DNA from: Sthenelais limicola
Lineage: Eukaryota; Annelida; Polychaeta; Phyllodocida; Sigalionidae
DNA: 64,000 bases
Reading direction: 5' to 3'
NCBI GenBank assembly: GCA_942159475.1
Contig: OW804094.1
Span: 56,478,966 to 56,542,965 of the forward strand
The position numbers and the translations under genes are program-made. How positions within the stretch are numbered: position 1 is the first letter of the stretch; every line of letters begins with the position of its first letter. The notes beneath the pieces are model-generated. The model was not told the DNA's origin. It saw only the letters and a program-made list of their open reading frames with translations, and searched no databases. Positions 61,847-64,000 of the stretch are shown one piece after another.

Positions 61847-63994
61847 TTATGTATCTCTTCTCATGGTGGGCCATTTATAAGCCTCTTGGATCCTATCTAG
61901 GGTCTTCCTCATGCCCTGGTGGCCTACTTCAGTGTGGGCGCGCCTCACTACTCTATGCCTAGCTGAGGGTGGCAGGACCAGGCGGGGGTAGGCTGGCTTG
62001 CCTGGGGGAGGGGTGAGAGTAAAAAGCATGCCATCAATTATGGTGTAATCCCCCTCATCCTCCATCCCCTGTTGAAATTGTTCCAACTCCCTCTGTTCTA
62101 AACGTATTTTGTCTTTCTCGAGTTTATCAAATTCCCAAGGAATTTCATCTATCTCCTCCAAGGCACAGACTTCAAGAGAACTGAGAGTCGGCCCTTCCTT
62201 CTTGGGGTTTGTTTTTATTCGAGAAAGCATGTCTGCCCTGATATTGTTAGCCCCTTTTCTATATTCAATGGGAGCCCCAAACTCTGCTATTAATACCGCC
62301 CATCTTTGAATTTTGGTGTTTTTAACTTCTCCCACAAACAGAGACTTTAAAGGCTTGTGGTCAGTGTAAATTTTGAATTCGCTACCCTGTAGATAAGGTC
62401 TGAGCTTATTTAAGGCATACACGATTGCATAAGCTTCCTTTTCAATCGTAGCCCAATTGAGTTGTGGCCCAGAGAGTTGTTTAGAGATATACTGAACTGG
62501 CCTCTCTATGCCTTCACTATCAGACTGGACCAGTATGGCCCCTATTGCGTAATCACACGCATCGCTATAGAGACGATAAGGCTTATCCAACTGGGGGTGC
62601 GCCATTACTCTATCTGAAGTTAGTAATTCCTTCAGAGTTTCAAATGAGCTTTGCTGCTCTTCCAACCATTCGAACCTGGCATACTTTTTGGTAAGTTTGA
62701 CCAAGGGATGAGCTACCTTAGCATAATCTGGGATACATTGACGGTAATATCCAGTCATTCCTAGGAAGGAGCGAATTCCGCTCACATCCTCTGGAGGCAG
62801 CATATCCCTGATAGCACTACATTTATCTGGGTGGGAATTAATTCCATCTTTTGAAACTTGGTAGCCGAGGAGATCTACCTTCTCTTGTTTGAAAATACAT
62901 TTACTCTTTTTGACTGTAATTCCGTATTCTTCTAATTTATCAAACACCAGAGCCAAATGGTGATCATGCTCCTCTTCAGATTTGGAATAGATTACAATAT
63001 CATCTATGAAAGTCATGCAAAATTTGCCAATAAATTCCGAAAACATTTTGTTCATGGCCCGTTGAAAGACGGCTGGTGCGTTAGTGAGTCCAAAAGGCAT
63101 CCTACGGAATTGAAATAGGCCCCTATGACACACAAACGCTGTCTTTTCCATGCTATCCGGGTCCATCTCTACTTGCCAGTAGCCGCTTTTTAGGTCGATG
63201 GTGGAAAAGACAGTTGATCCTGCTAAACTGTCAAAAATATCTTGAATATTTGGAAGTGGATGAGCATCCTTTTTGCTTACAGAGTTTAGTTTTCTGAAGT
63301 CGACACAAGGTCTATTGCTCCCATCTTTCTTTGGGACCAACAATATCGGGCTTCCCCATGCTGAGCTGCTGGGTTCTATTACTCCCAGCTCCAGCATTTC
63401 ATCTAATTCTTTGTCTACAAGTTTTCTCTTGGCCAGGGGCAAACGATAGGGGCGTTGATTAATTGGGCGCGCATTTCCAGTATCTATGTGCATTTTCACA
63501 TCTTTAAAGGTACCTAATTTTCCCTGCTTTCCTATGCCAAACACAGCGGGGTATTTTTCTTCCCATGCTTCTGCCTCTGTGTGGATAGAGGCGAATTCTT
63601 GATCTGCACTACCCACTTGTTGCCTTCTGTAACTTTTTCCTTCCAAAATTACCTTTCTTTTTCTGAAGCTAATTTGGGCATCTAATATAAATAAGGCATC
63701 ATCCCCCAGAAGCAGTTCATGGTGAAGTCTTCTTACAATATAAACTGGAAATGAGCTACCCCCCAAGTTAACTATCGCCTGCCCTTCAGTTTTGAGATCA
63801 TGACCAGAGAGTGATTTAAGAGATTCCCCCTTTGTCAATACGAGAGGCCGATGATGGGTTTTGCAAAAGGCTCTCCATACATCCTCCCGCATTAGACTCC
63901 TTGATGCGCCGGTATCAATGAGGGCATGCATCTCCATCCCCGCCACTGAGATGGAGAGGCAGAACCTCTCATCCGGCGTTTCTATTCCCCCTGG
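61847..63994 (-). CDS. pol: Protease-reverse transcriptase-RNase H part of gypsy-type pol
   Basis: The frame is open from 63994, just after an in-frame TAA at 63997-63995 that may end gag; the first ATG is at 63946. Counting from that Met, the retropepsin active site is at 11-14 (LIDTGAS). RT spans about 155-400: FSTIDLKSGYWQVEM, then MPFGLTNAPAVFQ, and the catalytic TFIDDIVIYSK at ~312-322. RNase H follows: LYSDACDYAIGAILVQ (~459), EKEAYAIVYAL (~502) and YTDHKPLKSLF (~527). The start of integrase's zinc domain (HTEVGHQGMRKTLD) is at ~671-684. Together these turn element RNA into DNA in a cytoplasmic particle. The frame ends a few codons later at the damaged integrase junction. Confidence 0.92.
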   Translation of the reverse strand, partial: PGGIETPDERFCLSISVAGMEMHALIDTGASRSLMREDVWRAFCKTHHRPLVLTKGESLKSLSGHDLKTEGQAIVNLGGSSFPVYIVRRLHHELLLGDDALFILDAQISFRKRKVILEGKSYRRQQVGSADQEFASIHTEAEAWEEKYPAVFGIGKQGKLGTFKDVKMHIDTGNARPINQRPYRLPLAKRKLVDKELDEMLELGVIEPSSSAWGSPILLVPKKDGSNRPCVDFRKLNSVSKKDAHPLPNIQDIFDSLAGSTVFSTIDLKSGYWQVEMDPDSMEKTAFVCHRGLFQFRRMPFGLTNAPAVFQRAMNKMFSEFIGKFCMTFIDDIVIYSKSEEEHDHHLALVFDKLEEYGITVKKSKCIFKQEKVDLLGYQVSKDGINSHPDKCSAIRDMLPPEDVSGIRSFLGMTGYYRQCIPDYAKVAHPLVKLTKKYARFEWLEEQQSSFETLKELLTSDRVMAHPQLDKPYRLYSDACDYAIGAILVQSDSEGIERPVQYISKQLSGPQLNWATIEKEAYAIVYALNKLRPYLQGSEFKIYTDHKPLKSLFVGEVKNTKIQRWAVLIAEFGAPIEYRKGANNIRADMLSRIKTNPKKEGPTLSSLEVCALEEIDEIPWEFDKLEKDKIRLEQRELEQFQQGMEDEGDYTIIDGMLFTLTPPPGKPAYPRLVLPPSARHRVVRRAHTEVGHQGMRKTLDRIQEAYKWPTMRRDT

Positions 63995-64000
63995 TTAACA

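Larger units (their letters stand above)
58476..64000 (-). mobile_element. Errantivirus-like Ty3/gypsy element with env, truncated by the window edge
   Basis: On the minus strand the order is protease, RT, RNase H, integrase, then env. This is the Ty3/gypsy order, plus the third gene that defines errantivirus-like elements. Gag and the 5' LTR lie right of the window. Pol is broken by a deletion in integrase, while protease-RNase H and env are each uninterrupted. The element is an inherited genomic copy; whether it is fixed or recent cannot be told from one sequence. Confidence 0.85.

Overview
The window looks like nuclear DNA of an animal, most likely a marine invertebrate. It is AT-rich, with spliced coding segments, AATAAA poly(A) signals, a DMRT transcription-factor exon, a tyrosine-recombinase retrotransposon, a Ty3/gypsy-type element with an envelope gene, and a lineage-expanded propeller-like gene family. 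I cannot place the phylum: invertebrate deuterostome, lophotrochozoan or cnidarian all remain possible. Most long open frames here are chance or repeat-driven. Only about 10 to 12 kb is recognisably coding, and most of that is transposon.

Layout. Positions 1-467 are the end of an intron, and 468-1318 is the last coding exon of a DMA-containing DMRT gene (DMRTA / Dmrt4/5 type), followed by a 3'UTR to about 2.79 kb. From 2.8 to 24 kb there is no recognisable gene. This stretch holds a diverged local duplication with a perfect 21-bp hairpin (about 6.5-7.1 kb) and a 658-bp MITE-like element with 12-bp TIRs and a 6-bp target duplication (9763-10420). From 23983 to 28507 lies an Ngaro/PAT-like retrotransposon with split direct repeats (A1 - ORFs - B1 A2 B2 A3 B3). 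It has gag, RT, RNase H and tyrosine recombinase, a canonical -1 slippery site at the gag/pol boundary, and several frame-breaking lesions. At 28750-29049 is a 300-bp LTR followed by an intact gag-like ORF with no pol.

From 30.4 to 47.6 kb the DNA is again gene-poor, with an 83-bp hairpin at 34.85 kb and one weak exon candidate at 32.7 kb. From 48.07 to 51.67 kb, on the minus strand, is a broken, intron-containing gene of a propeller-like family, containing a tRNA-derived SINE fragment and flanked by two related CCCATTTCCC/GA-rich repeats. At 53949-55833 is a foldback element: 43-bp TIRs, a 6-bp flanking direct repeat, and an interior made of 21-22-bp GATATC-centred monomers, partly organised into a 106-bp higher-order repeat. 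From about 58.5 kb to the right edge, on the minus strand, is an errantivirus-like Ty3/gypsy element with protease-RT-RNase H, an integrase disabled by a deletion, and an uninterrupted env gene coding for a class-I-like fusion glycoprotein.

The genes do not form a pathway. The picture is one conserved developmental regulator beside a large non-coding region colonised by several unrelated mobile-element classes. The most unusual objects are the GATATC foldback array, the split-direct-repeat element with its extra A-B unit and slippery site, and the env-bearing element with an intact env and a broken integrase.
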